A stretch of DNA of 64,000 nt from Paralichthys olivaceus (GCF_024713975.1 NC_091102.1:7383001-7447000), one strand, 5' to 3'. Shown: positions 24,301-36,997, numbered from the stretch's first letter. Notes: a model not told the origin generated them from the sequence alone. Program-made: numbers and translations.

Positions 24301-26879
24301 TGGGATACACAGAGAGAGAGGGAGGGAGAGAGTAGAGAACATCTAAATGACTTAAAGTAGATCTAAAAGAAATAATGTCAATTAGCTGATGGTGTCATTG
24401 TGCTGTATAAATTGCAGTATTCACTATGACTAAAACAGCTTATTTGCTCAGTTGTCGAGTGGCGGCGTGCAGAGAGAGAGGGAGAGCAGAGGGAAAAATG
24501 TGCATCATAAGAAGGCCTCTTCACCCAGCTTCCTTCATGAATAACAAATAGAGGACCCAGTGCTGTGACCAGCCAACACAACACATGAAAAACATTAGTG
24601 CATTCCCTGAGTCGTCTGGTTTTCTCTACATCGCGCTGGTCGGCTGGAAACATGAGAAACACTGCGTGGCTTTTGAACAGCTACGCTTCATGTTTTTTAC
24701 TTTGTTTGACCGAATGCAGCTCAACAACAAACAGGTTTTTAAGCTGTGGAATAATTACTTAATGAAATAATGAAATTTAAGAACAGTGTTGAAGTACTCA
24801 GGTTGGATCACTTCCAGTAAGAAAACTATTTATGTTGTTATCTTGGCTTTTTTATTGATTAATCAACATTAACACTTTACAGGCCGCTGAAATGTCTCAC
24901 ATTATTAACATATATATTGACAACTGGTTTTATTAATGTAGTGTTTTCAAATCAAATTTAATAATAGTGAAAACTTATCCCTGTTACAAGCCATTGATTG
25001 AAATGCTTATTTGTTACAATACGAACATCTGAGGTAATGATAGTAGGTTTTATATTATGTATTCTATACAGTCGTGATGCAGATTCCTGGCTTAACTTTG
25101 TTGCACTCTTCTAATTTATTATGTATAGATATATATATGTTTAACATTTTAGTATTGTAATGTTAAAACCACAAAGTCTATACAGTCCACAAAGAATGTA
25201 GGAAAAAAAAATTAAATATTTTGATGTTCAATTTAAAAAGTCCACTGGTTTGTGTGGTGTGTGTCCTTCGTGTTTTTATGTAGCTCTTCAGGACAGCAGC
25301 TGCTGAGCATCTGGAGCAAAATAGAAGTATTAACAAATTAATATGGAACCTTACTGGACCTGTTATTTTAAGATCATATTCTCAGAACCCTTCCTTTAAT
25401 TGCCATTTAACATTTACAGCCGAGTGTCATGCTAGAGGACGATCTACACGAGAAGAGATTTTTCAAAAAACTTAACGCCTTAAAGTTTTTCTTATAACTT
25501 GCTAAAAACAGAACAAAACATACAAGTACATTTTCATTAATGATCTATAAAGCCATTAGCTTGACTTTATTAAATCTTTACCAATGTTTTTTTTCAATAA
25601 GGTTGCAGCTCTGTGATTGTTGCATAAAGAGTTTTTCTGGACTATCACAGGTTGAACGTTTATGCAGCTATTTTAAACAACATATAACATTTTATTTAAA
25701 CATGGCCATTTTTGACTCTCCTGCTAAATTTGTTTTGAGAAATGAATTTGTTTTATACATCATGTGATTCTACCATTGACTGAGTGAGGTTTTACTGTAT
25801 ACTCTCAGGAGATGAGGAGTACCATCCTGCCAAAAACATTCACTGGACTGGACACATAGATAAAGTGAGTTATTAAGGAGACAAAAATAAACTAAATGTG
25901 AAAAAATACTTCATTTCAAAACTCCTGAACTGTCTCTACTGATTCTGATCCTGCATAACTCACTAAGTTTAATTTGACCATGAAGAACCTAGTTAACTTT
26001 TGTAAACCAACTTTTTCTATAAGATCATATCATATTTGTGCCTTTATATGATTTTTTCAATCTTTTCAGTCAAATCAATTTAAAAGTGATATAAATTAAC
26101 ATGATCAGTGAACATAGTGGGGGATATAAGGGCATTTATAACAAAAGGTTCAGTTTAAGCTGTAGATTTATGGATAAACGCAATTTGTGTGTATTTATCT
26201 TTTACCTTTTTTGGCCACGAATCAACTCCGCTGAAAAGCATCAATTGGCACATTCATTGGGCTGCACCTGGCTCTCCACTCACAAAACTTTGCTCGAACA
26301 TTCTCCTCTGCGTGTTTATTCAGCGCAAACTGACGCAGCAAGGAAACATCTTCCCAGCAGAACTGGGTTTTTGTGGAGGGACAGTATTTGTGCAACTGCT
26401 GCATGGCCCGGTTTTGTGTGTGTGCACCTTCAGCGCGCACCAGAGCGGCGCGTCACGCCACTGTGGCCTTTTCTTTACCATATGAAAAGGAGAGCGCATT
26501 AAGATGCAGGAGGCGTTCAAACCCTCTGTTTACCCAAAGCTGACTGGAGTATCCTTGACACGGGCCTCGCTGCATCTGCGGTTCCAAAGGAGATAATTCA
26601 CCACTGTACGCAGTTATTCAGTCTGGCACAAGCAACTTTAATGACTTCATAACCTCAGGGAGAAGCATAATAATGCTTAAAAAATGTTTTATATAATCAT
26701 AAACCTTGTTTTTATACTTTGGGAGACTTTTTGTTGCAGGTTTTTCTTCTTCAGCCTAATTTGTGCCCAGGTTACTTAAAAACACACACGGATCACTCGG
26801 TGTCTTTTTTTCCCGTTTGCATTGTTGCATTTTCCTGCTACAAGAACTTTGTGCACCCCAGGCTTCAACTGTGAGATGC
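24301..26879. other. Upstream flank of pou3f3, no gene recognised
   Basis: It is AT-rich from 24.8 to 26.2 kb, then rises in GC and CpG content from about 26.2 kb towards the pou3f3 promoter. The open frames around 26.1-26.5 kb fall in this CpG-richer zone and have no recognisable domain. Confidence 0.5.
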
Positions 26880-27415
26880 ACCAACTCCTCTCTGTGGCTG
26901 CGCGTCCAATCAGCTGGAGCTTTGCAGACTCTTCCAGTTGTAATTGGACGGAGGTGGGAGAGGAATCCGCAGCCCCGGCACAACGTAAACACATGCCCGT
27001 CTCCCTCGCTGCGCAGAGGACGCACCGGTTAGAGCAGATGGAGTGAACTGAGAGGACCACACCGCTTTAGAGGCTTTAAAGTTTGATTTGAGTCGTTACA
27101 GAGACACTTTACTCGCATCCAGAACGTAAATACACAGAGAATCGAACAGCTCATCCGTTTGGGCGCAGAGAGGGTCTTCTGCCATATCGTCAGGTCTGTG
27201 GATTACGCACGGCGCAGCTCACGGGACAGAAAAGTTTTGTCGCACAGGAATGCGTAACGAAGCGCGTTTTACCAACTAAAATTAGGATCTAAGCCGATAT
27301 GGAGTGATTTTATTTGCCAGTTGGACAAAAATAACCCATGTTGATCTAGACTGAATTTATGGATTAGAAAAAGTGGGACTTTGATCGATACATATCAAGA
27401 TTTATGCTTTGTGGG
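26880..27415 (+). promoter_or_regulatory. pou3f3: pou3f3 proximal promoter and 5' UTR
   Basis: The region directly before the pou3f3 start codon is CpG-enriched. It contains a CCAAT box at 26906-26910 (GTCCAATCAGC) and an inverted one about 35 bases later (GTAATTGGACG), then a long untranslated leader without an in-frame coding exon. No clear TATA box precedes a defined start site, as is common for CpG-island developmental genes. The exact transcription start cannot be placed from sequence alone. Confidence 0.5.
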
Positions 27416-28678
27416 ATGGCAACCGCCACCTCCAGTCCATATCTAGCTAGCAGCAGGATTTTATCCGGCCCGGTCCTTCACTCTGACCGAAGGGGTGGTG
27501 GCATGCAGCCGGGCAGCACCGCTGTGACCAGTGTTTCCAGTGGATACAGAGGAGACCCGTCAGTTAAGATGGTGCAGAGTGACTTCATGCAGGGAGCCAT
27601 GGTAGCGAGCAACGGGGGCCACATGCTCAGCCACGCTCACCAGTGGGTCACATCGTTGCCGCACGCCGCAGCCGCCGCAGCCGCAGCCGCGGTGGCAGCA
27701 GTCGAGGCCGGCTCCCCGTGGCCGCCCAGCTCCCAGCCGCAGGAGGTGAAGAGAAACGGCGGCAGGGAGGACCTCCACTCCGGCTCCGCTCTGCACCACA
27801 GGTCCCCACATCTGGGACCCCATCAGACGCACCCGGGAAGTTGGGGAGGCTCCTCCGCGGCGCACATCAGCATCTCAGAGGGGCCACAGCAGCAGCAACA
27901 GCAGTCCCTCATCTACTCCCAGCCAGGCGGGTTTACTGTCAACGGGATGCTCAGCTCACACGCCGGACAGAGCCTCATGCACCCGGGGCTGGTGCGCGGC
28001 CAGTCCCCGGAGCTGGACCACGGCAGCCAGCATCACCACCAGCATCACCACCACAATCACCACACACACCTCCACCAGCATCACGGTGTGAACCATGAGC
28101 CGCACTCAGACGAGGACACACCGACGTCGGACGACTTGGAGCATTTCGCCAAACAGTTCAAACAGCGACGGATCAAGCTCGGTTTTACGCAGGCGGACGT
28201 GGGCTTGGCGTTGGGCACCTTGTACGGCAACGTGTTCTCACAGACCACCATCTGCAGGTTCGAGGCGCTGCAGCTGAGCTTTAAGAACATGTGCAAGCTG
28301 AAGCCTCTGCTCAACAAATGGCTGGAGGAGGCCGACTCCACGACCGGGAGCCCGACCAGCATCGACAAGATCGCCACGCAGGGCAGGAAGAGGAAAAAGC
28401 GCACATCCATCGAGGTGAGCGTGAAAGGCGCGCTGGAGAGCCACTTCCTCAAGTGTCCCAAACCCTCCGCGCAGGAGATCAATTCTCTGGCGGACACTCT
28501 GCAGCTGGAGAAGGAGGTGGTCCGGGTCTGGTTCTGCAACCGCAGGCAGAAAGAGAAGCGCATGACGCCCCCTGGACTCCCGCGCACCCCGGAGGACGCG
28601 TACTCACAGGTGGGCAGCATGGGTCCCGATACTCCGTCACCCTCCATAGACTGCAAGAGGATGTACAGCGACACGTGA
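27416..28678 (+). CDS. pou3f3: POU domain, class 3, transcription factor 3 (Brn-1)
   Basis: This intronless gene encodes a 420-residue nuclear transcription factor that binds octamer-type DNA and controls neural and kidney development. The order is [11 protein letters not shown]-terminus, [13 protein letters not shown] block, poly-Ala (about 84-93), short poly-Gln (about 157-163), [17 protein letters not shown], His-rich tract (about 203-223), POU-specific domain (about 236-310, [19 protein letters not shown]), linker and POU homeodomain (about 326-385, ending [11 protein letters not shown]). The N-terminal blocks and SQVGSM...DTPSP tail fit POU3F3 rather than POU3F1 or POU3F2. An in-frame ATG lies 12 bases upstream at 27404; I chose 27416 because family members begin MATA and it has a better context (GGGATGG). 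The mammalian protein is longer owing to larger Gly/Ala/Pro tracts. Which teleost duplicate (a or b) this is cannot be told. Confidence 0.97.
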   Translation: MATATSSPYLASSRILSGPVLHSDRRGGGMQPGSTAVTSVSSGYRGDPSVKMVQSDFMQGAMVASNGGHMLSHAHQWVTSLPHAAAAAAAAAVAAVEAGSPWPPSSQPQEVKRNGGREDLHSGSALHHRSPHLGPHQTHPGSWGGSSAAHISISEGPQQQQQQSLIYSQPGGFTVNGMLSSHAGQSLMHPGLVRGQSPELDHGSQHHHQHHHHNHHTHLHQHHGVNHEPHSDEDTPTSDDLEHFAKQFKQRRIKLGFTQADVGLALGTLYGNVFSQTTICRFEALQLSFKNMCKLKPLLNKWLEEADSTTGSPTSIDKIATQGRKRKKRTSIEVSVKGALESHFLKCPKPSAQEINSLADTLQLEKEVVRVWFCNRRQKEKRMTPPGLPRTPEDAYSQVGSMGPDTPSPSIDCKRMYSDT

Positions 28679-29357
28679 AAATAACTTACACTGTGAAGTG
28701 TGTGGTTATATATTCAGAGAAACGTTTCCCCGAAAGACTCGAGTATCTGCTTAACTTTTCTTACACTACATATGTCCAGTAATTATCCAGTCGTTCATTT
28801 CAGAGCAGGACAGATGTCCCTTTTCGCTTCGTCGAGTATTTTCCTGCACAGTGGATCAACCTTTGGGACATAAAACCAAAAGCTAAACGGAAATCTGAGA
28901 AGAAAACAAGTTTTATGTCTTTTACATTCAATTTTTCTGAGACTTTAAGGCTTCAAACAGAAAAAAAGCTATTTGTGCAGTTAATAATAAAAAATAAGTT
29001 CCCTTGTAATGCTGCAGATTTTAATACCCCACTCTTCCCTACATGGTTTTTGAATTAAGGGACAATTATTATTCAGCATTTTCTTGTTTTTATGATAAGC
29101 AATAATTTATCAGGTGTTTAAAGGTGTTTCTCACTTTTGTGTTGTGTCAGTGGTTTTATGTTGTGTCACAGTTTAAAAATGGACAAAAAGCTGAAATTAT
29201 TCCAGTTTTTCCTTCATAGGAAACTTTTCTTTCTTTCTGGAAATTAGCAAACATGCCCTTAAGTTAATGTACAAGTAAGTCTGTTGTGCATTTCTTGTGA
29301 TTATTTATTTCTTCCACTTGTGGTTATTTTCACTGAACAGACAAATAATTTAATAAA
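28679..29357 (+). other. pou3f3: pou3f3 3' UTR with polyadenylation signals
   Basis: AT-rich sequence follows the TGA stop. Candidate AATAAA signals occur at 28986-28991 and 29352-29357; the second gives a 3' UTR of about 700 bases. ATTTA-type and T-rich stretches are consistent with a regulated vertebrate 3' UTR. The actual cleavage site is not visible. Confidence 0.5.
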
Positions 29358-29395
29358 TCTTACATGAGGGAAATTGTGTTAAAATACTTGAGATG

Positions 29396-29396
<1 letters not shown>

Positions 29397-29448
<52 letters not shown>
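29397..29448 (+). repeat. CA dinucleotide microsatellite
   Basis: Twenty-six uninterrupted CA units lie just downstream of the pou3f3 3' UTR. An uninterrupted run of this length is likely length-polymorphic. Confidence 0.97.
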
Positions 29449-29450
<2 letters not shown>

Positions 29451-31110
29451 GAAATATTGAACATGCTTCTGCTTTTATAAGGTTTGTAAAGTTTTATAAG
29501 GCTCTACGTGTCAAAGGTTTTTCAGACTTATTGTGTCTTTCATGAGATTCAAAGACAATATACAAACATCATTTCACAAGTCCCATAAAGGCATAACATA
29601 GAAGTCCAATATTTATGTTCATGTGAACTGGAATTCCTCTAATAATTCCAATAATGTATCAATTATTTAATTAATATCCCAAACATTTGCCTGTTCCATG
29701 TTCAGATTAGAAGATTTTCTTTAACTCAACATCTTATAGTTTAAGAAAGTTGAACAAGAAACATCAAAAATATTTGTATCTCATCGAGCTGCAGGAAAAA
29801 ATACAATTTCACTGTTTTCTGTTATTTTATGGATAAAACATCTCGTTGACAAAATAACTGGCAGATTCATTGATCCTTAAAATATTCACTGTAATTGCAG
29901 CACTGGCAGTTTATTATGTTTTCACCTCTGTAACATAAACCCAAAGTATTTCTCTCTATCCAACCCCATTTCCCAGTTTTGTATGAAGCCATGTTGACTC
30001 TATTGAAGCCGTGTGGACGCATCATGTAATCCTGTTCTTGAAATCAAATTATACATTTTTGATATACTGCATACCGGTGCACCCGCATATACGTCCTGTG
30101 GCAGCGCTATGGACTGCAGCTCTGTGGAACGCAGCCAAGGGAGGTCGGCTATCCCAGCTGGCACTTCACCTCGGCAGCGGTTGCCAGGGTGACGGCGAGA
30201 TGGAGTGACACAAGGCAGCAGATCTTTTGCCACAGATGATGGGTTTGGCTGATATAGGCAACGAGAAGCTCGGTACACTGGCTCTGAAAAAGAAAAAAAT
30301 AATCTGTGTTTCTTCTCTGTGTTTCTGATGCATGCACACATACACACAACAACACACAATAAAAAAACACCTACACACGTGATGATGTTACAAGTCAAAA
30401 CTCTTGTTGATAACAATTGGAGGTGTCAGAGGACGAGTCGGGGAGAAGCAGTTGTTGCAGTGAAAGTGGGAGGGAGGTCAAAGGTCGGCTACAGTAGCTG
30501 CAGAACAACCAGAAAGTGAATAAACACAAACCTGGAAGTTAATATATAACTGCAAATCTAACACTTTAAATTACAATCTGCATGTGTTTGTCTTGCATCA
30601 GGTCTAATGAAAATAAATGGAAGGAGCGGCACACACACTTTCTTTTGGTTACTTCGCCACTTTTAATGGGATTCAGATTTTTATGGTTTTCTGTGCACGT
30701 TAAAAAACAGGTAGGCCTTCACACAAACATGTCAAGATGTGTGTGAGGTGTGTATTTGCCCCTGTGTGTGTTTGTGCGTCTCTTAACTGAACATTGGCAG
30801 GATTTAAGGGAAACTTGGGCCTTGTGGTTATAAATAGAAGTCTACCTGTATGAATGGGCAGTTTCAAAGGGTATTTTACACCAAACAACGTCATCACCAG
30901 AGGTTAATTTTTAATCTGAAGAGGCTGAGAGGGAACAAGTATGATGTGGACATGTTGATGGTGCTTGTGTGAAAACTGAGAGGATTCAGCTACTGTCGTT
31001 CATTTCTTAGCTTTGGACAAATAGACGTTTTTACAGAATCAATGTTTTCACGCAACAATAATGACTTTATTATCTTTACTATGAACTGGTGCATCCATCA
31101 TTTAAAACAT
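29449..31110. other. Intergenic, with an X-box-bearing island at 30090-30260
   Basis: No coding exon was recognised. A GC-richer island at about 30090-30260 contains GTTGCC AG GGTGAC (30180-30193), which fits the RFX X-box pattern. Elsewhere the sequence is AT-rich with CA-rich patches around 30340-30380. Confidence 0.4.
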
Positions 31111-31378
31111 TGTTCTCTCTCTCTCTCCCTCGTTCCAATTCTCCCTCTTTCTTTCGACTTTCCTTACTCTCTTCCACATTTTTCTCCACTCTTCCCAACC
31201 GGTCCTGGCAGATGGGCGCCCTCATTGAGTCTGGTTCTGCTCGTGTTAGCTCATTGTGGGAACTGTTGGGTTTCTCTATAATATTATAAGGTCTCGATCT
31301 TACGATGTAAAGTGCCTTGAGATAATGTGTGTGGTGATTTTGGCTCTTTCAAATAAAATAAAATTGAATTTCAATTAT
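31111..31378 (+). repeat. L2-like LINE 3' fragment, + orientation
   Basis: It shares ordered blocks with the reverse complement of 36276-36600: a CT-rich tract, CCAACCGGTC..GGCAGATG, CATTGAG(T/C)CTGGTTCTG, CTCATTGTGGGAACTGTTGG, TGTAAAGTGCCTTGAGATAATG and a final AATAAAATTGAATT. A segment between the CTGGTTCTG block and the CTCATTGTGG block is missing, so it is a deleted, 3'-only copy. It has no coding capacity. Confidence 0.8.
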
Positions 31379-34167
31379 TTGATAAAAGATAGAAGACAGA
31401 CGCTGTATTCCGTCATGAAAACGAAGCAGCATCTTCAACACACAATTTTAATGAAGTGGAAGTCGTCTGCATGCTTGTGCAGCAGTATCACACAGAGGTA
31501 GACTGGTTGCTCTGCTGCTCACCGTCATCCACGGCTCTTAACATGATGTATTCCCATCGAGCTGCCGAAGTTCAAGCTCACTGATAAAAAAAAAAGGAAG
31601 AAGGCGAAATCTAAGCTTCTAGGATTGCACTGTGATCCCCTCAAAGCTTAGTGATGTAAAGATTGGAGATAAGGCTGGAATTGAGGGGAGATAAAAAGCC
31701 CTTTAAGGGGTTTTGTCATCACATGATGCCGGATGTCGTGTCTGAATATCAATGCTGGGATCTGGAGGGTGTATGAGCCGGAGATGTTACAGTTCTCAAA
31801 GTATCTGAGTCTGAATCTCCAAAACACTTGAGCCAAAGTTTATTGTTTTTTCACATCAGACAAAATCTTCACAAATGTTTAAGCTCAAGAGATTCTTCAA
31901 ATTGACCTGGAATAGTGAAGAAAGGATAATAAGATCCAAACATATGAAAGGACAAACAAATTGGAGAAAAACTTGTATGCTTACACATCCATACATAGAC
32001 AAAGAAAGAAAAATGAATATATCAGTGTATATACAACATGTTGGCCATTTTTACCTTAAAAACAGTGTTGCATCAAACGTTCAGAAGTTTACAGCTATAC
32101 AACCTAACATCTAACTAAATACATCTCACGAGTAGATGCATATCAGAGATAATTTCATATGTAATAATTAAAGGTTATTTTTATGAGCTGAAGTGCCTCA
32201 TACAGAGGAGTGCTAGACCCCCTATGTCAAGTCACAGTCCTCCACATCGTTATCAAGTAGCCTATATGATAATCGCTCTATGGCAGCCAGGTGACTAACA
32301 GAGATGCACAACACTGATGGTGACTGTGTCGATTTCCAATCTTTGACCAGAAGCTCTCTCCTTAACACAAAGGTAGTCTAGGTCCAATCAGCAAGTGTTG
32401 GACTTTGAGCGACTTCACATGTCCATGAGGGATCTGTTCTTGTCATGACATCAAATGTAGCCTCTGCTCATGCATGTACAGTAAGTATGCACGATTAACA
32501 TTTAGTGCTAATTGTTATGTTATCTTATGTGTATCACTGGAACAGTGGCTGTTTGCCGCTCACACACTAAAGATGCCATTATACCACAACCATAACACCA
32601 TAACAACTGCTAATATATTTGTTCATAATTGGTCCTAAAGCCTTTTACATAAGTACTTTACATAAAGCAATTACTCTTGATAATCCCTTCCTTAATGATT
32701 GCTGTTTGTGTCTCAAAGTTCAGACGCAGTGACGTGCATGCACAGACTCACACCTGCACCTGTTCGACAAATGATTTAACAATGGCAAACTTTTCATCTG
32801 CAACTCTTTTCGTTGTGGTTTGCACATTATCAGTTCCCAGTGTCTGGTGTTAATTATTTTTCTACGTTGGTTAACGGCTAAAGTCTAACACTGATTAACA
32901 CATCATGGCTTCCTCAGTGTGACTCAGCAGTGTTGTGCACGAATAAAAACACCCAAAAGGTGCATTTAAGTGTATGTAATGTTTTATTTGCTTGCAAGTG
33001 TATTTAGACAGTTGTATGCACATGGCTCGGTTAATATTCCTAGATGTGTGGGTTGTCTCCTCTCATCTGAATATTATGATTTAGTGGTTAACATGTTTCA
33101 CTTTGCCAGTGTTTGCTCTTTTTTTGGGTGAAAGATGGAGTACCAAAAGTCTCTCCATTAGGAGGAAATTAAAGCAAACATCTGTGGAATAATGGACAGG
33201 GAAATGAATTCTCACCAGAGAGCCTTTTTTGTGTGTGGGTGCCACTGAACGTGACGAGCATGCATGTGCCAGACCGGCGGAGTGGAACTGTTTTGATGGG
33301 CATGTTCAACACATGGGCATGATGCCAATTTAGACAAGCATGCCCATGAAAAGAATACTAAGTGTGATCGAGTTGTAAGTGTGTAAAAACTCGGAATACA
33401 CAGATAATAACAGATTTTCAATTCAAATTCATTACAATTGAATTCAAATTAAAAAAAAAAAAAATAGGTTGTGCCAACTTAGCATGTTATACTTGATTAA
33501 AATTATTCCTGATAACTCATCTTCTAATTAAAGATCCAGAGCAACTTGAGAAACTCTGAATTAAAACAGAAATAAGAAATAAAACATAACAAAATAATAA
33601 TTAAACACATATACCTATAAACACCAAAGGTGGCTCCTCTAATCGAGGCAAAGTGGATCTGAGGTGTAATGCTGCCATCTCCTGGATAAAATATTGAATG
33701 CGTATCTTCCAAACATATGTCAATTTAAAACGTTTTTGATTTATTTTTACAGGCCTGTGAGATGAGGTTGATATTTATTTGTCAAAATATTGTAAATATG
33801 GTAAATTGAGCTGTTGCTGGTGAAATATATCAGCATCCAAAACCTACAATTACCTACACAAAGAGTAAGTCTCTTCTAAATCTTCAATAAAAGTAAAAGT
33901 AATATATATAAATGATCCTTTTCACCGGGATAAATAGCAACTTTGAAATGAGGGCATCTACACTACAAGATATTGTAGATAATAAGTTATCATTGTTAAT
34001 ATTTGTTTTTTTGTCATTGCTGAGTCACTTTTTAGCCTTTTTTGGGAACCAAATGTGCAATTATGCGTTTTTTACGCAGCAGATATGTTTGGCACCACAT
34101 AAAGTATCTCATTACATTTATTTTCTGGGTCACACTGCTCCTTTAAATCAGTGACCATCCTGCTCCT
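31379..34167. other. Intergenic, no gene recognised
   Basis: No coding exon was recognised. A candidate noncoding island with GATTGGAGATAAGG and AGGGGAGATAAAAAG (GATA-type cores) lies at 31610-31830. An A-run of 13 or more occurs near 33450. The rest is AT-rich. Confidence 0.45.
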
Positions 34168-34197
34168 GTGGCGTCAGCATCTTCCGCAGGCGGACCG

Positions 34198-34329
34198 ATG
34201 GCGATTGATCCGCCAGTGAAACGTTTAAAGTGGAATATTTTTGGAAAAGCTCTGCTGGGAGAATCGCACCGACTGCCTCGACGAAAGACGCAGAATAAAA
34301 AAAACCCGCTCTCAGATGAAACCTTGCAG
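34198..34329 (+). CDS. Possible first coding exon of an unassigned gene
   Basis: An ATG at 34198 (GACCGATGG context) opens 44 codons: MAIDPPVKRLKWNIFGKA..., rich in Lys and Arg, ending NPLSDETLQ at a consensus donor CAG/GTAGGC (34330). An upstream in-frame ATG at 34168 is also possible. The local sequence is GC- and CpG-richer than its surroundings, and CCTTGCAG/GTAGGC is a strong donor, so it looks like a real 5' exon. A weak candidate next exon in the same phase is 35686-35734 (VASESEVKKRQAAVPW, after CTTTATCCAG). I do not recognise the protein. It does not resemble the start of MRPS9 or TGFBRAP1, the two genes missing from this synteny block. It could also be a gene remnant. Confidence 0.3.
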
Positions 34330-36275
34330 GTAGGCAGGCCTCCTCGTGTCTGGCTAATGCTCAGATGTGTATTGATTTGTTCCTGTAATCCCCTGCTCGG
34401 TGCTTAGAGAGAAATCAGGCTTTTTGCGTTTTTTGTTTTTTTTTGTTTCCTGAAATTGGGAGTCGACCTGTTTTCCCTGCAGAGCAAACACAGGTGTGGG
34501 AGATGAACTGATGTGATGCAGATGTGAGAACAGACCGTGTTCATGCTTTGTGCTAAAGCTGTGTAAAATCCCTCAGTGTCACTAAATTTAAAGCATCGAT
34601 TAACCATACATGAAAACAGGATATGGCATCATACAAATGGATCACAGTGAAAAAGTAAGGGTCTGCCTCCAGGAGCTGTGAGGCTGCAATCATAATCTTT
34701 TATTTTAACAGCTCTGAAATGATACAAGCCTGTTTAAATTCACCCTCATATTTGTATATTGTATTTTTGTTGTGTCACTGTCTCTTATCAGGTGATCAGT
34801 CAGTCCCTGAGCCCAGCAGCAGCTAAACAGCCTGAAGCCACTGGGTTTTGTTGAAATAATCATCTAAGAACCAAACATTTTATCATCTAATGGTTTTATT
34901 ATCATGTAGAATCCATTGATTTTGGATCGATGTCTAATTTCGTTGTCTTAATTTTTATTTTAGCAGATTTATTCTTAGTTTTATTGCTTATTCCAAATTG
35001 TAATGACATGAAAGAAGAAACAGGTACTGGCTTACTATGACCCTATGTTTATCCCCTTATGTCTGACAAGTCATCTTTGCTCTAATTTGATTGAAAATAT
35101 TTTTAAGTCCTGTTCTAAGTTTAATTCCTATGTTGAGTCATGCGTGTTGAAATCATATGATGTGGAAAATATTTTGGTATAGACACTTCTTCAGGGGATG
35201 AGAGCTTGTGCTGCTTGTTACCATGGTGCTGGTGACCTTGTTACCTTGGCAACAACCAGTAATGCTATCCAGTGGCCTGGATTTTGTGCAAGAATCTAGC
35301 TACGATCACCGGAGAGAACATTTTGTAATGGCACACATTTTGTTCAGAGTATGAAAATTGCAAGATTTTTATTTCGCGGTTCCATTTTGAGGACATTCAG
35401 TGAACTTCATGTCGGCTCAGTTTCACACTGTCATGGAACATTTAATAGAACTGAGCCTTTTTTACTGTCTTTGCCTTTGCTGTTTATCTTCTTTGTGCAA
35501 AAAGTCAAAATGTGTGCCTGCTACACCCAGGCGGCAACACAACGATCTGAAACCTGAACACCACAACAACCTCAACACATTGTCAACATTTGCACTGTCC
35601 CACCATTGTAGGAGCTGCAGGTGGAAACCATAGCAACAGACTGTGTCCTGTGTTTGTGTCCTGAAGATGCCTCTCCGCTTTATCCAGGTTGCATCAGAGT
35701 CTGAAGTGAAGAAAAGACAGGCAGCTGTACCATGGGTGTGTACTCATACTCCACTTTATGTGTGTTGTGCAAATGTGTGTGTGTTTCTGTTCATGTGTGA
35801 AACATTACAGCTCGGCTGTTAATTATTAATCTCATGCAGGTTGTTGAGCAGCACATCTCTGTCCTTTGTGATTGTGTATATATATATATTTCAGTGTGGT
35901 GCATCTGTGGGTCGGACATATGTCTTGTAAAACTCCCACAGTATCATGGGGATGTCATTCCTCCTCTCATTGTTTGTCACTGAGCAGCTGAACAGATTAT
36001 CTAATGAGACACATTCACACAGTATCAATGTTGATGGTTCTACATGATGATATCCATTCATTGTAAAGTATAATTTTCATGTAATGATCTAGGGGCCGAT
36101 TTGCCCTATAGCTGAAATGCATCAGAACGTCTGGTGTAGTTTTGCCTCCTGATCCAGCAGAGGGCGATCACTTTCATCTTGACCTTTTGTATGCTCTCTT
36201 GACCTGTCAGTAAAGTAAGCCAGCAATGTTGCGTTGTTTTGCTATGAAGAGCCGTCCTGAGCAGACAGCTAGGAC
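34330..36275. other. Intergenic or intronic, with an RFX X-box at 35240-35253
   Basis: No recognised coding exon. GTTACC TT GGCAAC at 35240-35253 is a full match to the RFX X-box pattern, preceded by a half match GTTACCATGGTGCT at 35219. If the exon at 34198 is real, this would be its first intron. A short TA run lies at 35877-35890. Confidence 0.4.
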
Positions 36276-36997
36276 ATTCAATTCAATTCAATTCAATTTT
36301 ATTTATATAGCGCCAATTCATAATTTACATTATCTCAAGGCACTTTACATTTAAAGGTCAAGACCTTAAAACAATATTAACATAGAGAAACCCAACAGTT
36401 CCCACAATGAGCAAGCACAGGCGACTGTGGAGAGGAAAAACTCCCTCATTAACAGGGAGAAACCTCTGGCAGAACCAGGCTCAATGTGGGCGGTCATCTG
36501 CCTCGACCGGTTGGGGTGAGGAAAGAAAAGTAAGGGGGGAGGAAAGGAGAGATGGGTGGAAAGCGGGGGAGAGAAGAGAGATGAGGTGGAGAGAGAGAGA
36601 CCGGTAACAATTTGGCACCATCAAAATCAAGGCTAACCATAACAATAACAATGTATAGATCTACAACATGACTAGATATATTAATAAATTGCTGAGTTCT
36701 TGTAATAAATGCAGACAATGGTGATGGTGGTCGTTGTGGTCCTGTAGTCCCGGTGCCGGAGTTATCTGAAACGAGATAGAGAGAAGAGCCAGAGGGACTA
36801 TGGGAGGACAAAGTGACACTTTGACATGATGACATGTTAAAACTAATAAATAAATAAATAAATGAGTGTGGGGGGGCAGAGAGACAGAGAGACAGAGGGA
36901 AGTGAAGAAGTGCTCAGTGCATGATGGGCGTTCCCCCAGCAGTCTAAACCTATAGCAGCACAACTAAGGGATGGTTCAGGACTCACCTGATCCAGCC
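36276..36997 (-). repeat. L2-like LINE 3' UTR and tail (minus strand)
   Basis: This is the 3' untranslated part of the LINE whose reverse transcriptase lies at 36998-38588. Read on the minus strand it ends in GGCGCTATATAAATAAAATTG followed by TGAAT repeats (36276-36297), the short tandem tail typical of L2/CR1-type elements. It carries a CT-rich tract and an ATTT tetranucleotide run (AAAT on +, 36845-36865). A second, deleted copy lies at 31111-31378 on the + strand. Confidence 0.85.

Noticed and set aside
26101-26502. 133-codon frame upstream of pou3f3
   Set aside because: It lies in the CpG-rich promoter flank; the peptide has no domain and the region is better explained as regulatory DNA.
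27643-28098. Arg/Ala/Pro-rich frame overlapping pou3f3
   Set aside because: It is a shifted-frame shadow of the GC-rich pou3f3 coding region; the minus-strand frames at 27560-27865 and 28081-28674 are shadows as well.
36407-36963. Open frames on both strands in the LINE 3' UTR
   Set aside because: They fall in the noncoding, purine-rich 3' UTR of the L2-like element.
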